Shown piece by piece: positions 42,753 through 51,147 of a stretch of DNA of 64,000 bases (position 1 is its first letter; every line of letters starts with the position of its first letter). Below the pieces are notes generated by a model. It saw nothing but the letters and a program-made list of their open reading frames with translations. It made no database searches and was not told the origin of the DNA. The DNA comes from JAPPLB01 sp965204095 (lineage in GTDB: Bacteria; Acidobacteriota; Terriglobia; Bryobacterales; UBA6623): contig OZ241991.1 of NCBI GenBank assembly GCA_965204095.1, positions 3,100,001 through 3,164,000 of the forward strand, given 5' to 3'. The position numbers and the translations under genes are program-made.

Positions 42753-43238
42753 ATGGATGAGCTGATAAAGGAAAACCTAGAGGACCACCTTTCGGGGGTG
42801 CTCACCGGACAACGGAAGAAGGAGTTCGAGGACTACTTGGCGAAACATCCCAAGGAGGCCGAGGAGTTAGTTCGGATCGAGGAGTGCTCAACTCTGTTTG
42901 CTGTGTTGCGCCCGGACGAAGAGGAGAAGGCTTCAGCTCAGCTCGCGCCGGGTTTCTATGGCCGCGTGATGAGAAAGGTCGAACAGGAGCAAAAAGAACC
43001 ATTCTGGATGGTCTTCCTCGAACCCTTCTTGCTACGCCGACTGGCTTTTGCCAGTCTGATGTGGCTGGCGCTGCTGGGTTCCTACATTGTTGTGGCCCAA
43101 GGACCCGATACGCGCGACCCTCAGGTGATGGCGCGCATCCTCACGCATCCGCCCTCGCCGGAGTACCAAGTGCGGTTGGGTGGAGATCTGGACAAGAACC
43201 GGAATTCGATGCTGAATGTTTTATTGGCATCCAAGTAA
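42753..43238 (+). CDS. Probable membrane anti-sigma factor
   Basis: 161 residues. An N-terminal helical domain of about 90 residues (EDHLSGVLTGQRKKEFEDYL, HPKEAEELVRIEECSTLFAV) resembles the anti-sigma domain that begins many ECF partners, but the zinc-binding HxxxCxxC motif is absent. One transmembrane helix (LAFASLMWLALLGSYIVVAQ) spans about 105-125, and a short periplasmic tail follows. Assignment rests on position behind the sigma gene, the shape of the protein and the DHLSG-type start. It is not proven by a strong motif. Confidence 0.65.
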   Translation: MDELIKENLEDHLSGVLTGQRKKEFEDYLAKHPKEAEELVRIEECSTLFAVLRPDEEEKASAQLAPGFYGRVMRKVEQEQKEPFWMVFLEPFLLRRLAFASLMWLALLGSYIVVAQGPDTRDPQVMARILTHPPSPEYQVRLGGDLDKNRNSMLNVLLASK

Positions 43239-43259
43239 TCAAGATCCAGGAACGATCCG

Positions 43260-43640
43260 ATGACGAGTGCTCACGTCGCATTCTATAAAGGCAAGATCTT
43301 CGGAGTCTTCTTCGTCGTATTCGTCTGCGGCGTAGCAGCGGGCGGCGTGGGCATGAAAGCCTATCTCGAACACACAGCAGCATCCCGGATCCAAACAGGT
43401 TTTCACCCGGACAGCCCCCGCTTGGCGATGGAACGCCTGAAGGAAGAACTGGGGCTCGACGACAAACAGTTCTCTGAAGTCCATAGCGTCCTGGATGAAT
43501 GCATCATGCGGGAGGCGGACATGTTTTCCCGTATCGAGAGTCTTCGCTCGGATGGCCGCGCCCGTATCGAGATGATCCTCAACGACCAGCAGCGGGAAAC
43601 GTTCCGCAACATTCTTCTCAAAGCCTCAGATCGCCAGTAA
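43260..43640 (+). CDS. Small membrane-anchored CpxP/Spy-like protein
   Basis: 126 residues. An N-terminal membrane anchor (GKIFGVFFVVFVCGVAAGGV) precedes a helical periplasmic part: LAMERLKEELGLDDKQFSEV, then MLNDQQ-like MILNDQQRETFRNILLK. The L-x-L-x-xxQ and L-x-xxQ-x-xF pair is typical of the LTXXQ/heavy-metal-sensor superfamily. It ends the sigma/anti-sigma transcript (22 bp gap), which suggests that it senses envelope stress or protects the anti-sigma factor. Confidence 0.65.
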   Translation: MTSAHVAFYKGKIFGVFFVVFVCGVAAGGVGMKAYLEHTAASRIQTGFHPDSPRLAMERLKEELGLDDKQFSEVHSVLDECIMREADMFSRIESLRSDGRARIEMILNDQQRETFRNILLKASDRQ

Positions 43641-43763
43641 ACGGGCTTCTCGCCTCTTTTCACATTTGGCTTCCGTTCCACTGGAGTGGATGCACATTCG
43701 CCAAGTGCGGGTGGCAACGAACTTCCCATAGGGTTCATCGACCGGGCGTTAGACTTGTACACG

Positions 43764-44225
43764 ATGAAGCCCGAACCCGCTCCTTTCGATCCGTCCCGTC
43801 TCCCGGAACTGGCGATGAAAGTCATGTCAAGCGCCAGGTTCCCGATGCTGGCAACGATGGACGGCGATCAACCGCGCCTGCGTCCTGTATCGCCGGTCAG
43901 AACGGACGGATTCACGGTCTACGTGGCATCACTGCGGCGCTACCACAAGACCACGGAACTGGTGTCCAACCCCAAGGTCGAGCTCTGTTATCTTGACGAA
44001 GGTCATGACCAAGTACGGATTACCGGGACGGCCGAGGTTCTTACCGACCCACTGGTGAAGCAATCGATTTGGGACGAGAACGGGTTGATGAGGCAGTTTC
44101 TGGGAACGCTCGACAACCCCGAGCTGATCATCTACCGTATCAAGCCCCACAGCGTCCGCTACATGCAGGAATGGGCGCTTGCATACCACGAAGTCCCTCT
44201 TACGGAGCCTGCTGACGAAGCATGA
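43764..44225 (+). CDS. Pyridoxamine 5'-phosphate oxidase-like (PNPOx fold) protein
   Basis: 153 residues of the split-barrel flavin-binding fold: ARFPMLATMDGDQPRLRPVS (strand pair that binds FMN phosphate), GFTVYVASLRRYHKTTELV, NPKVELCYLDEGHDQVRITG, and EWALAYHEVPL at the end. Such proteins are F420- or FMN-dependent oxidoreductases or stress proteins. It is not a true PdxH. The start ATG 43764 was chosen by homology over 43686, which adds an unconserved stretch. It lies in the same direction as the sigma module but 123 bp away. Confidence 0.8.
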   Translation: MKPEPAPFDPSRLPELAMKVMSSARFPMLATMDGDQPRLRPVSPVRTDGFTVYVASLRRYHKTTELVSNPKVELCYLDEGHDQVRITGTAEVLTDPLVKQSIWDENGLMRQFLGTLDNPELIIYRIKPHSVRYMQEWALAYHEVPLTEPADEA

Positions 44226-44308
44226 CACGGCCCCGTCTCAGGAACCGGTAGCGCAAACCTCCTTCGAGGTCCGCGCCGTGTTCTTATAGAGACCACAGGC
44301 CTGGAATG

Positions 44309-45118
44309 TCAGTGCGTCATCGAATAGACGATGTAATTGATGGCCAGCCGATAGGCCATCGCCGTGTAGCGCTCTGGGTAATGCGGCCAGTCGGCGTGTT
44401 CCCAAGCGTCGCCGAGGTCCATGTTGTGGTTGATCAGAATCATCAGTCGTCCATCGTCGTCGTACATGCCGCGCCACTGCGGAATGATGCCGTCGTTCTC
44501 GTGCGTGCGTCCGGTATAGAGCATTTGGACGCCGGGAATCTGCTCCCCAGGCTCCAGGTCGTAGAGAACGTGGAAAACCTCGTCAGCCGGATCGAGGTCA
44601 ACGACCGGCCGGTCCGGGAAGATCTTGCGCAGGCCCCGCATGAACATGGCCCACTCGTAGGTGCCATGGAAATCGTCGAAAATGATGAATCCGCCGCGCA
44701 GCAGATACTCCCGCAGACCGTCCGCCTCCTCATCGGTGAGCGCCCAATGGCCCGGCTCCACGACGTAAATCCACGGATACTCGAACAGACCCTCCGAGGC
44801 CGCGTGCACATAGACTTCCTGCGAGCGTGAATCGATGTTGGAAAGCCTTCGCAGCCCCTGCAGGAAGTGCCTCTCGGCCGCGGGAGAGTCGATCATCCAC
44901 GGCCGATCACCCTCGATCCGCATTCCGTAAGGGTCGGAGTAGGCCAGCCGGGCGAAGTAGAATTCCGCAGGCTTGTCGCCGTCCGCGGGCGGCTCGATCA
45001 GCGACATCTCGGGAGGGAAAGGAACACCTCGATAGCTTCGTTGAGCCAGCAGAACGCATCCGGCACACAGCAATCCGGCGAGTCCCCAACACACCCAGCG
45101 GAACTGCAAGATAGCCAT
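44309..45118 (-). CDS. DUF4159-domain exported protein
   Basis: 269 residues, a signal peptide or anchor (FRWVCWGLAGLLCAGCVLLA), then the DUF4159 domain: FYFARLAYSDPYGMR, YLLRGGFIIFDDFHGTYEWA, LEPGEQIPGVQMLYTGRTHE, GRLMILINHNMDLGDAWEHA and the end YRLAINYIVYSMTH. In acidobacteria and myxobacteria such proteins are often encoded near MoxR ATPase/vWA clusters. Here it stands alone. Role unknown. ATG 45118 was chosen because the hydrophobic leader follows at once. An upstream ATG at 45142 adds eight residues. Confidence 0.83.
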   Translation of the reverse strand: MAILQFRWVCWGLAGLLCAGCVLLAQRSYRGVPFPPEMSLIEPPADGDKPAEFYFARLAYSDPYGMRIEGDRPWMIDSPAAERHFLQGLRRLSNIDSRSQEVYVHAASEGLFEYPWIYVVEPGHWALTDEEADGLREYLLRGGFIIFDDFHGTYEWAMFMRGLRKIFPDRPVVDLDPADEVFHVLYDLEPGEQIPGVQMLYTGRTHENDGIIPQWRGMYDDDGRLMILINHNMDLGDAWEHADWPHYPERYTAMAYRLAINYIVYSMTH

Positions 45119-45288
45119 CGCGTTTTCAAGAATAACACGCACCCTTCATGGCTTATGACGTGTGGATGTGCGCTTTCGTGCATGCGGGGCCGAGTTGATC
45201 CAGCATGACATCGATCCATCGACATCGATCGGGAGGACTCTTTGGCTGTTTGGTTTGACTAGCCGGAGCCGTTGCGCGTAGAATGACT

Positions 45289-45304
45289 TTTAGGACTGTC
45301 TAAA
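45289..45304. promoter_or_regulatory. Candidate DtxR/MntR-type operator
   Basis: TTTAGGACTGTCTAAA, an inverted repeat with TTTAG/CTAAA arms, lies 14 bp before the start of the DtxR-family gene. It resembles metal-repressor boxes and would allow autoregulation of the Feo operon. The assignment is inferred from the arms and position. Confidence 0.45.
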
Positions 45305-45317
45305 TTAAATATTCAAT

Positions 45318-46007
45318 ATGCCTTCAGAAGCCGTCGACGACTACCTCAAGGCGATCTACGAGATCGCAGGCGACGACGGGCGCGCTTCAACAGCATCGCT
45401 GGCGCGCAAGCTGAGCGTGGCCCCGGCGTCCGTCACCGGTATGCTTCAAAAGCTCGCTGGGCGTAATCCCGCGCCCGTGGAGTACGAGAAGCACCACGGG
45501 GTACGGCTGAGCGATCACGGCAAACAGCGAGCACTGGAGGTCATTCGCCATCACCGACTGATCGAGCTGTTCCTCCATCGCATGCTCGGCTATAGCTGGG
45601 ACGAAGTGCATGACGAAGCCGAACGACTGGAGCACGCCATCTCCGAGCAACTCGAGGATCGCATCGCCGAACGACTCGGCGACCCCGAAGTCGATCCTCA
45701 CGGGCATCCGATTCCACGCAAAGACGGCACGATCCCACCAAGGCGCGACCTGAGCCTGCTGGACCTTTTCGTCGGCGCGAAGACGACGGTCTCGAGGGTG
45801 TCGGACAACGACCCGGAGATTCTGCGCTATCTCTCCGAACTCGGCATTACGCCAGGAACGACGCTGCACCTTACGGAAAGAGCGCCGTTTGACGGACCAC
45901 TGATGCTGGAAGTCGGTCCCGACAATGAGAAACAAGCATTAGGTCCCCGCGTCGCCGGCGAGATTCGCGTCTTGCCGCCCACAGCGAACGGGGAAACGAC
46001 GGGCTGA
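45318..46007 (+). CDS. DtxR/MntR-family metal-dependent regulator
   Basis: 229 residues. An N-terminal winged helix (LARKLSVAPASVTGMLQKLA) is followed by a dimerisation/metal domain (VIRHHRLIELFLHRMLGYSWD, DEAERLEHAISEQLEDRI) and a C-terminal FeoA/SH3-like domain from about 145 (ELGITPGTTLHLTERAPFDG). Length matches the IdeR/DtxR type rather than short MntR. Glu102 stands where IdeR has its Cys102 ligand, as in manganese-sensing MntR. It probably represses the following feo genes when metal is plentiful. The next gene starts six bases after the stop. Confidence 0.9.
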   Translation: MPSEAVDDYLKAIYEIAGDDGRASTASLARKLSVAPASVTGMLQKLAGRNPAPVEYEKHHGVRLSDHGKQRALEVIRHHRLIELFLHRMLGYSWDEVHDEAERLEHAISEQLEDRIAERLGDPEVDPHGHPIPRKDGTIPPRRDLSLLDLFVGAKTTVSRVSDNDPEILRYLSELGITPGTTLHLTERAPFDGPLMLEVGPDNEKQALGPRVAGEIRVLPPTANGETTG

Positions 46008-46012
46008 CTGCG

Positions 46013-47065
46013 ATGACCGGCTCAATCTCAGTATGGCTGCTGTCGCTTCTTCTCCTCGCTCTCGCAGCGGCTTGGCCCAACGTGGGTTTGTGGGCTCAAT
46101 GGAAGCGAAGCATCGCGCAGCGGGACCGGCGGTTGTTCGAGGACGCACTCAAACACATCATCACTTGGGAACACCGCAGCCAAGCCGCCACGCCGGAATC
46201 CCTTGCCGGCGCACTGGCCCTCTCACAGCGGCGCACGCTCGATCTGATCGTGCTCATGGAGACACGCGGCCATGTGCGCAGTGACACCGGCGGATTGACC
46301 CTCACGCCCGAGGGCGAACGCTGGGCACTGCACGTCGTGCGGGCGCATCGACTCTGGGAGACCTACCTGAGCGATGACGCGGGCATGCCGATGGAGAGAG
46401 TGCACCGGGCGGCCGAGATCGCCGAGCATCAACTGTCGGCGGAAAACCTTGACCAGTTGGATGCGCACCTGGGCCATCCCGAGAGTGACCCGCACGGCGA
46501 TCCGATCCCTACCGTCGAGGGTACCGTCAAGCCGCTGGACGCGGTAGCCCTGACAGAATGGCCGCAGGGCGAACCGGCCCGCGTCGTTCACATTGAGGAC
46601 GAGCCGGATGTCATCTTCCGCCAAATCGTCGCCGCCGATCTGCGTCCGGGTTCGACGATCCGCATTCTGGAAAACTCGCCGCAGCGGCTTATCGTCAGCG
46701 ACGGCAGCGCCGAACACCGCTTGGCGCATGTCGTCGCCGCCAATATTCAGGTCGCCGAGGCTCAGCGCGCAACAAGGCCGACAGGCACGCGGCGATTGTC
46801 GGAACTGCGGGCGGGCGAGGCCGCCGAGGTCTTCGAGCTTGACGTTTCGTGCCGTGGATTCAGCCGCCGCCGTCTGCTCGATCTCGGCCTGACACCCCAA
46901 GCCCGTGTCGAAGTCGCACTGGAAAATCCCTTCGGGGACCCTCGCGGTTTTCGCGTGCGCGGCACGACCATAGCGCTCCGCAAACAGCAGACCGACCAAG
47001 TCTGGATCAAGACACAGAAGGCTTCCCATGAACCAGAGAGCGTAGCGGAGGTGACTCACGCATGA
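46013..47065 (+). CDS. Membrane-anchored DtxR-like protein with two FeoA domains
   Basis: 350 residues. One N-terminal transmembrane helix (SVWLLSLLLLALAAAWPNVG), then a DtxR-like winged helix and dimerisation region (LALSQRRTLDLIVLMETRGH, VVRAHRLWETYLSDDAGMPM, RAAEIAEHQLSAENLDQLDA), a first FeoA/SH3 domain (about 195-250) and a second FeoA domain (about 262-330: RRLSELRAGEAAEVFELDVS, RLLDLGLTPQARVEVALENP, FRVRGTTIALRKQQ). It probably supplies the FeoA function to the split FeoB next door. Whether the anchored winged helix still binds DNA is open. It overlaps the FeoB GTPase gene by four bases. Confidence 0.85.
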   Translation: MTGSISVWLLSLLLLALAAAWPNVGLWAQWKRSIAQRDRRLFEDALKHIITWEHRSQAATPESLAGALALSQRRTLDLIVLMETRGHVRSDTGGLTLTPEGERWALHVVRAHRLWETYLSDDAGMPMERVHRAAEIAEHQLSAENLDQLDAHLGHPESDPHGDPIPTVEGTVKPLDAVALTEWPQGEPARVVHIEDEPDVIFRQIVAADLRPGSTIRILENSPQRLIVSDGSAEHRLAHVVAANIQVAEAQRATRPTGTRRLSELRAGEAAEVFELDVSCRGFSRRRLLDLGLTPQARVEVALENPFGDPRGFRVRGTTIALRKQQTDQVWIKTQKASHEPESVAEVTHA

Positions 47066-47892
47066 CACCCACAGCCGCTGCACACTCGAATTGCGAAACC
47101 TGTCCCGCGCACGCCCAGCTAGCGCAGATGGGCGTCTCGCTCGGAAAGTTCGACTACTTGGTCGCCCTTGCCGGGAATCCGAACACCGGCAAGTCATCGG
47201 TTTTCAACGCCCTCACCGGCCTGCGGCAGCACGTCGGTAATTGGACCGGCAAGACCGTCATGCGCGCCGAAGGCGGCTATGCCTTCCAAACCCTTCGATA
47301 CAAGCTCGTCGACCTCCCAGGGACATACTCACTGCTCTCGGCTTCCGAGGACGAGGAGATCAGCCGCAACTTCCTCCTCTTCGGGCGACCCGACTGCACC
47401 GTTGTAGTCGTAGATGCTACGGCGCTCGAGAGAAACCTGAATCTCGTTCTTCAGGTGATGGAAATCACCGATCGAGTCGTTGTCTGTGTCAACTTGATGG
47501 ACGAGGCACGGCGCAAAGGCATCGAGGTCGATGTCCGAAGCCTTTCTCGTGATCTCGGCGTGCCCGCCGTCCCCACTGTCGCGCGTACGAAGGAAGGCCT
47601 GCACGAATTAGTGCATACCATCGCCGACCTGATTTCCGGCGCCGTCATTTCGAAGCCGGTCCATCCGAGTCACCCACCGGAACTCGAAAGCGCTGTCGAT
47701 GAACTGGTCCCGCTGATTGAACAGTCCGCGCCCGGCCTCCCAAACGCCCGCTGGGTTGCGCTGAGACTGCTCGATGGCGACCACAAAGTCCGGCAGGCGC
47801 TGTTGTCGGGCGAGTTGGCCGATCTCGAATCCCAGCAATCCGCCCCTATGGAAGAGATCAGCAGCGTTGTCGCCCTCCAAGGACGCCAATGA
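47062..47892 (+). CDS. feoB: FeoB GTPase subunit (split FeoB)
   Basis: 276 residues, only the cytoplasmic G-protein part of the ferrous iron transporter FeoB. G1 GNPNTGKSS (38-46), switch NWTGKTV, G3 DLPG (84-87) and G4 NLMD (144-147) are intact, followed by the helical GDI-like domain. A CETCPAH motif (Cys11, Cys14, His17) at the N-terminus may bind metal. The frame ends in a stop that overlaps the next ATG (ATGA, 47889-47892), where the permease domain continues as a separate gene. The protein must assemble with that permease at the inner membrane. Confidence 0.9.
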   Translation: MTPTAAAHSNCETCPAHAQLAQMGVSLGKFDYLVALAGNPNTGKSSVFNALTGLRQHVGNWTGKTVMRAEGGYAFQTLRYKLVDLPGTYSLLSASEDEEISRNFLLFGRPDCTVVVVDATALERNLNLVLQVMEITDRVVVCVNLMDEARRKGIEVDVRSLSRDLGVPAVPTVARTKEGLHELVHTIADLISGAVISKPVHPSHPPELESAVDELVPLIEQSAPGLPNARWVALRLLDGDHKVRQALLSGELADLESQQSAPMEEISSVVALQGRQ

Positions 47893-49283
47893 CAGCGAAG
47901 GTCGCCGATCCTAAGACCGTCCTGCTTCGTGCGGACCACTTGCGCCGCGAGATCGGCGATGACTTCCGCGACCGCATCGTCTCATCCCTCTACGCCGATG
48001 CGCGGCGCATCGCCGATCGATCGGTCCGCGTCGGCGCGGATCAGAAATGGGATTGGGATCAGAAAGTCGACCGCATCGTCACCTCTCCGGTGCTCGGGCT
48101 ACCCATCATGCTTGGTATCCTGGCACTCGTTTTCTGGATCACGATCGTCGGTGCAAATTATCCGTCACAGATGCTGGCTGAGTTCTTCTTCGTGGTGGAG
48201 AGCACGGCAGTTGCGCTCTTCACTGACTGGGGCGTACCCGCCTGGATAACGGGTTTTATCTGGAACGGCGTTTTTCGCGGCCTCTCGTGGGTAGTGAGCG
48301 TGATGCTACCGCCGATGGCGATCTTCTTCCCTATGTTCACCATCCTGGAGGACCTCGGCTATCTACCACGCGTAGCCTTCAACCTGGACTGGCTCTTTCG
48401 CAAATCCGGCGCCCATGGCAAGCAGGCGCTCACCATGGCGATGGGCTTCGGCTGCAACGCCGCAGGCGTCACCGCAACGCGCGTGATCGATTCGCCTCGC
48501 GAGCGGCTGATCGCCATCCTGACGAACAACTTTGTTCCCTGCAACGGCCGCTTCCCGACGTTGATCATGCTCGCGACGATCTTCGTGGCGGCTGCGTTCC
48601 CGCCGACGTTCGCATCGTTTGCTGCGGCTGGAGCAGTCGTCGGGGTGGTCCTGATCGGAGTCGGCTTCACACTGCTCGCTTCCTGGCTACTCGCGCGGAC
48701 CGTCTTGCAAGGCGAAGCCTCTGCATTCACCTTGGAACTGCCTCCTTACCGCCGTCCAAGCATTATGCGTATTCTCTATACGTCGCTGATTGACCGCACC
48801 GTTTTCGTGCTCTGGCGAGCGATCATGACCGCTGCCCCGGCGGGCGCCGTGATCTGGATTCTGGCCAACATCAATGTAGCCGGAGTCAGCCTGGCTCAGC
48901 GTTCAGCCGATTTTCTCGATTTGCTCGGTTTTGCCATCGGTCTCGACGGCGTAATCCTGCTGGCATACGTCATCGCCATTCCGGCTAACGAAATCGTTGT
49001 CCCGACGATGCTGATGATCTATATGGGTGTCGGCATGATGTCGGACGTCACATCGTACGACGATATCCGCGCGCTGCTGGTCGAGCAGCAGGGTTGGACC
49101 ATGCTGACTGCGATCAACCTGATGCTCTTCTCGCTCCTCCACAATCCCTGCGCGACTACGATCATCACCATCTGGAAAGAGACACGTAGCACCAGGTGGA
49201 CCACCATCGGTGCCCTGATGCCGCTGGCCTTCGCCTTCGCCGTCACCTTCGCGGTGGCAACCCTTTGGCGCATTATCGCCTGA
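47889..49283 (+). CDS. feoB: FeoB permease subunit (split FeoB)
   Basis: 464 residues, the membrane part of FeoB. After a soluble lead (about 60 residues) come eight or more transmembrane helices with two Gate motifs: MAMGFGCNAAGVTATRVIDS and LLHNPCATTIITIWKETRST, each with the conserved Cys proposed to line the Fe2+ path. The PREKLI-like SPRERLIAILTNNFVPCNGR is also typical. It is translated with the GTPase subunit through a 4-base overlap. No terminator is obvious. The next gene starts 127 bp further on. Confidence 0.9.
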   Translation: MTAKVADPKTVLLRADHLRREIGDDFRDRIVSSLYADARRIADRSVRVGADQKWDWDQKVDRIVTSPVLGLPIMLGILALVFWITIVGANYPSQMLAEFFFVVESTAVALFTDWGVPAWITGFIWNGVFRGLSWVVSVMLPPMAIFFPMFTILEDLGYLPRVAFNLDWLFRKSGAHGKQALTMAMGFGCNAAGVTATRVIDSPRERLIAILTNNFVPCNGRFPTLIMLATIFVAAAFPPTFASFAAAGAVVGVVLIGVGFTLLASWLLARTVLQGEASAFTLELPPYRRPSIMRILYTSLIDRTVFVLWRAIMTAAPAGAVIWILANINVAGVSLAQRSADFLDLLGFAIGLDGVILLAYVIAIPANEIVVPTMLMIYMGVGMMSDVTSYDDIRALLVEQQGWTMLTAINLMLFSLLHNPCATTIITIWKETRSTRWTTIGALMPLAFAFAVTFAVATLWRIIA

Positions 49284-49410
49284 CCGTCTGCGACATTCCC
49301 GCTTCTCCCCACCGCACGCGGAAAGAGTCGGGGGGTAAATCTGCGTCATGTGCCGAAAGGGCGGCTTCAATTGTTAAACTCTTCTTTGCAAGCCACCAGC
49401 AAGGAACACC

Positions 49411-50586
49411 ATGTCCCCCTCAACCAAAACACGTCGTGACCTGCTCGGTACCCTGATCGTCGCAGGTGCATATGCCACAGCGCTGCGCCCCCGCGCCGCC
49501 GCAGCCAAAGCCAAAGTCGACGACAGAAAGATCATCAGCATGCGGCCGCATCTCTACCACGGCTGGCCGACGCTGGCACGGCGTAAGGATGGCGAGTTGC
49601 TCGTTGTGTGTTCAGGAGGCCGGGAAGCGCACGTTTGCCCCTTCGGCTGGGTCGAGATCATGCGCTCGAAAGACGACGGACAGACCTGGGGATGGCCTCG
49701 CGTCCTGATGGACACCGCGATCGACGACCGCGACGCCGGCGTGTGCGAGACGCAGCAAGGATCGCTGCTCGTCACGACGTTCACCTCTCTCGCCTACATC
49801 GACTACTTCCAGCAGGCCAAGCCGGGCGCCAGAGGCCGCTTTACCGACTGGACCAAGGAGAAGATGGCAGCCTGGCAGGCCGCGCATACGCGCACGTCCG
49901 CTGCCGATCGCGAGCGTATGCTGGGGACTTGGATGCTGCGGTCGAGCGACGGCGGCGTGACATGGTCCGCGCCGTACCGTGTGCCGGTGAACAGTCCGCA
50001 CGGCCCGATCCCGCTGTCCGACGGACGGGTAATCTATGCCGGCAAGCGCCTCTGGCATGAGAAGAAACGCATTGGAGTCGCCGAGTCGCACGATGACGGA
50101 AAGACCTGGCGCTGGCTAGCCGAGATTCCCGCGCGCGACGGTGATGACTTCACCGAGTACCACGAGCTTCACATCGGCGAGGCGTCCAATGGACACCTGA
50201 TCGCGCAGATCCGTAACCACAACAAAAAGAACGAACGTGAGACGCTGCAAACCGAATCCGACGACGGCGGGCGGACCTGGTCCACTCCGCACTCCATCGG
50301 GGTGTGGGGACTGCCATCACACCTGCTGAGTCTCCGCGACGGGCGCATGCTCATGACGTACGGCTACCGCCGCGAGCCCTTCGGCAACCAAGTGCGCCTG
50401 AGCAAGGACAACGGTCGAACCTGGTCTGAACCCATGACCATCTCCGACGACGGAGACGCAGGCGATCTTGGATACCCCTCAACCGTCGAGCTGAATGACG
50501 GCTCTCTCGTCACCGTCTGGTACGAGCGCCTGAAAAGCTCACCGTACGCCGTCCTGCGGCAGGCTAACTGGCGCTTGCCGACATAA
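49411..50586 (+). CDS. Exported sialidase-like (BNR/Asp-box) protein
   Basis: 391 residues. A twin-arginine leader (TRRDLLGTLIVAGAYATALR) is followed by a six-bladed propeller with at least five Asp boxes of the form S-x-D-x-G-x-TW: SKDDGQTWGW, SSDGGVTWS, SHDDGKTWRW, SDDGGRTWS and SKDNGRTWS. This is the sialidase/neuraminidase superfamily. Many acidobacterial and planctomycete members act on unknown sugars or none. The FRIP motif is not clear. The gene follows feoB in the same direction but has no functional link I can see. Confidence 0.8.
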   Translation: MSPSTKTRRDLLGTLIVAGAYATALRPRAAAAKAKVDDRKIISMRPHLYHGWPTLARRKDGELLVVCSGGREAHVCPFGWVEIMRSKDDGQTWGWPRVLMDTAIDDRDAGVCETQQGSLLVTTFTSLAYIDYFQQAKPGARGRFTDWTKEKMAAWQAAHTRTSAADRERMLGTWMLRSSDGGVTWSAPYRVPVNSPHGPIPLSDGRVIYAGKRLWHEKKRIGVAESHDDGKTWRWLAEIPARDGDDFTEYHELHIGEASNGHLIAQIRNHNKKNERETLQTESDDGGRTWSTPHSIGVWGLPSHLLSLRDGRMLMTYGYRREPFGNQVRLSKDNGRTWSEPMTISDDGDAGDLGYPSTVELNDGSLVTVWYERLKSSPYAVLRQANWRLPT

Positions 50587-50966
50587 GGTCTCGATGGGCT
50601 TGCCTATCTCGACAATCGCAAAATCCTTTCTGAAGCTTGCAGGCACTCGGATTAGAGGGAGTAATCGGCTGGACTTAGCATCAAGTGTAGCTGCATTCTT
50701 ATTGCATTGAGACAGCAATAGCAAGCGCGAAGAGCCAACTCCAACGTTGAAGAAGGCAACGTCAATGACCTTCCGCTAATGGCCCTCCCCTTCACCGTCT
50801 TGTAAGTCATGTAGACCCTCCTTCGTGTCTACCTGGGAACGAAGGGGGGCGGGAATTGTTCGCAAGCCAGTGCATTGAAGAAGGTCACAGTCATCGCGCA
50901 GCGGGCTCGAAAACGAGGTTCCCTGCAGCCCCCTCCTGCCGGAACAGGGTTTTCTTGTTTTTCTAC
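50587..50966. other. Intergenic region, no gene seen
   Basis: About 380 bp after the sialidase-like gene. Short frames lack ribosome binding sites. A loose inverted segment around 50820-50850 (ccttcgtgtc...gaacgaagg) might end the upstream transcript but lacks a T tract. The right end carries the promoter of the next gene. Confidence 0.5.
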
Positions 50967-50995
50967 TTGACACTGAGTTGCATATTTGATAGCTT
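50967..50995 (+). promoter_or_regulatory. Sigma-70-like promoter upstream of the DUF3386 gene
   Basis: TTGACA (50967-50972), exactly 17 bp, then TAGCTT (50990-50995). The same two hexamers with the same spacer occur at 63171-63199. The transcript would have a leader of about 145 nt before ATG 51148. Confidence 0.6.
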
Positions 50996-51147
50996 GGACA
51001 AGTAGGGCGCGTACGGGCTATCGGGCTTGTATGTTCCCGAATACCCCTGAAAACAGGCATTGGAGAATGATTATGGTCAGACACTGCGCCTCTGGGCAAG
51101 GAGCGCCGAGTGACAAGTATCGCAGGAATGTTGCATTTGCCAAGCAG

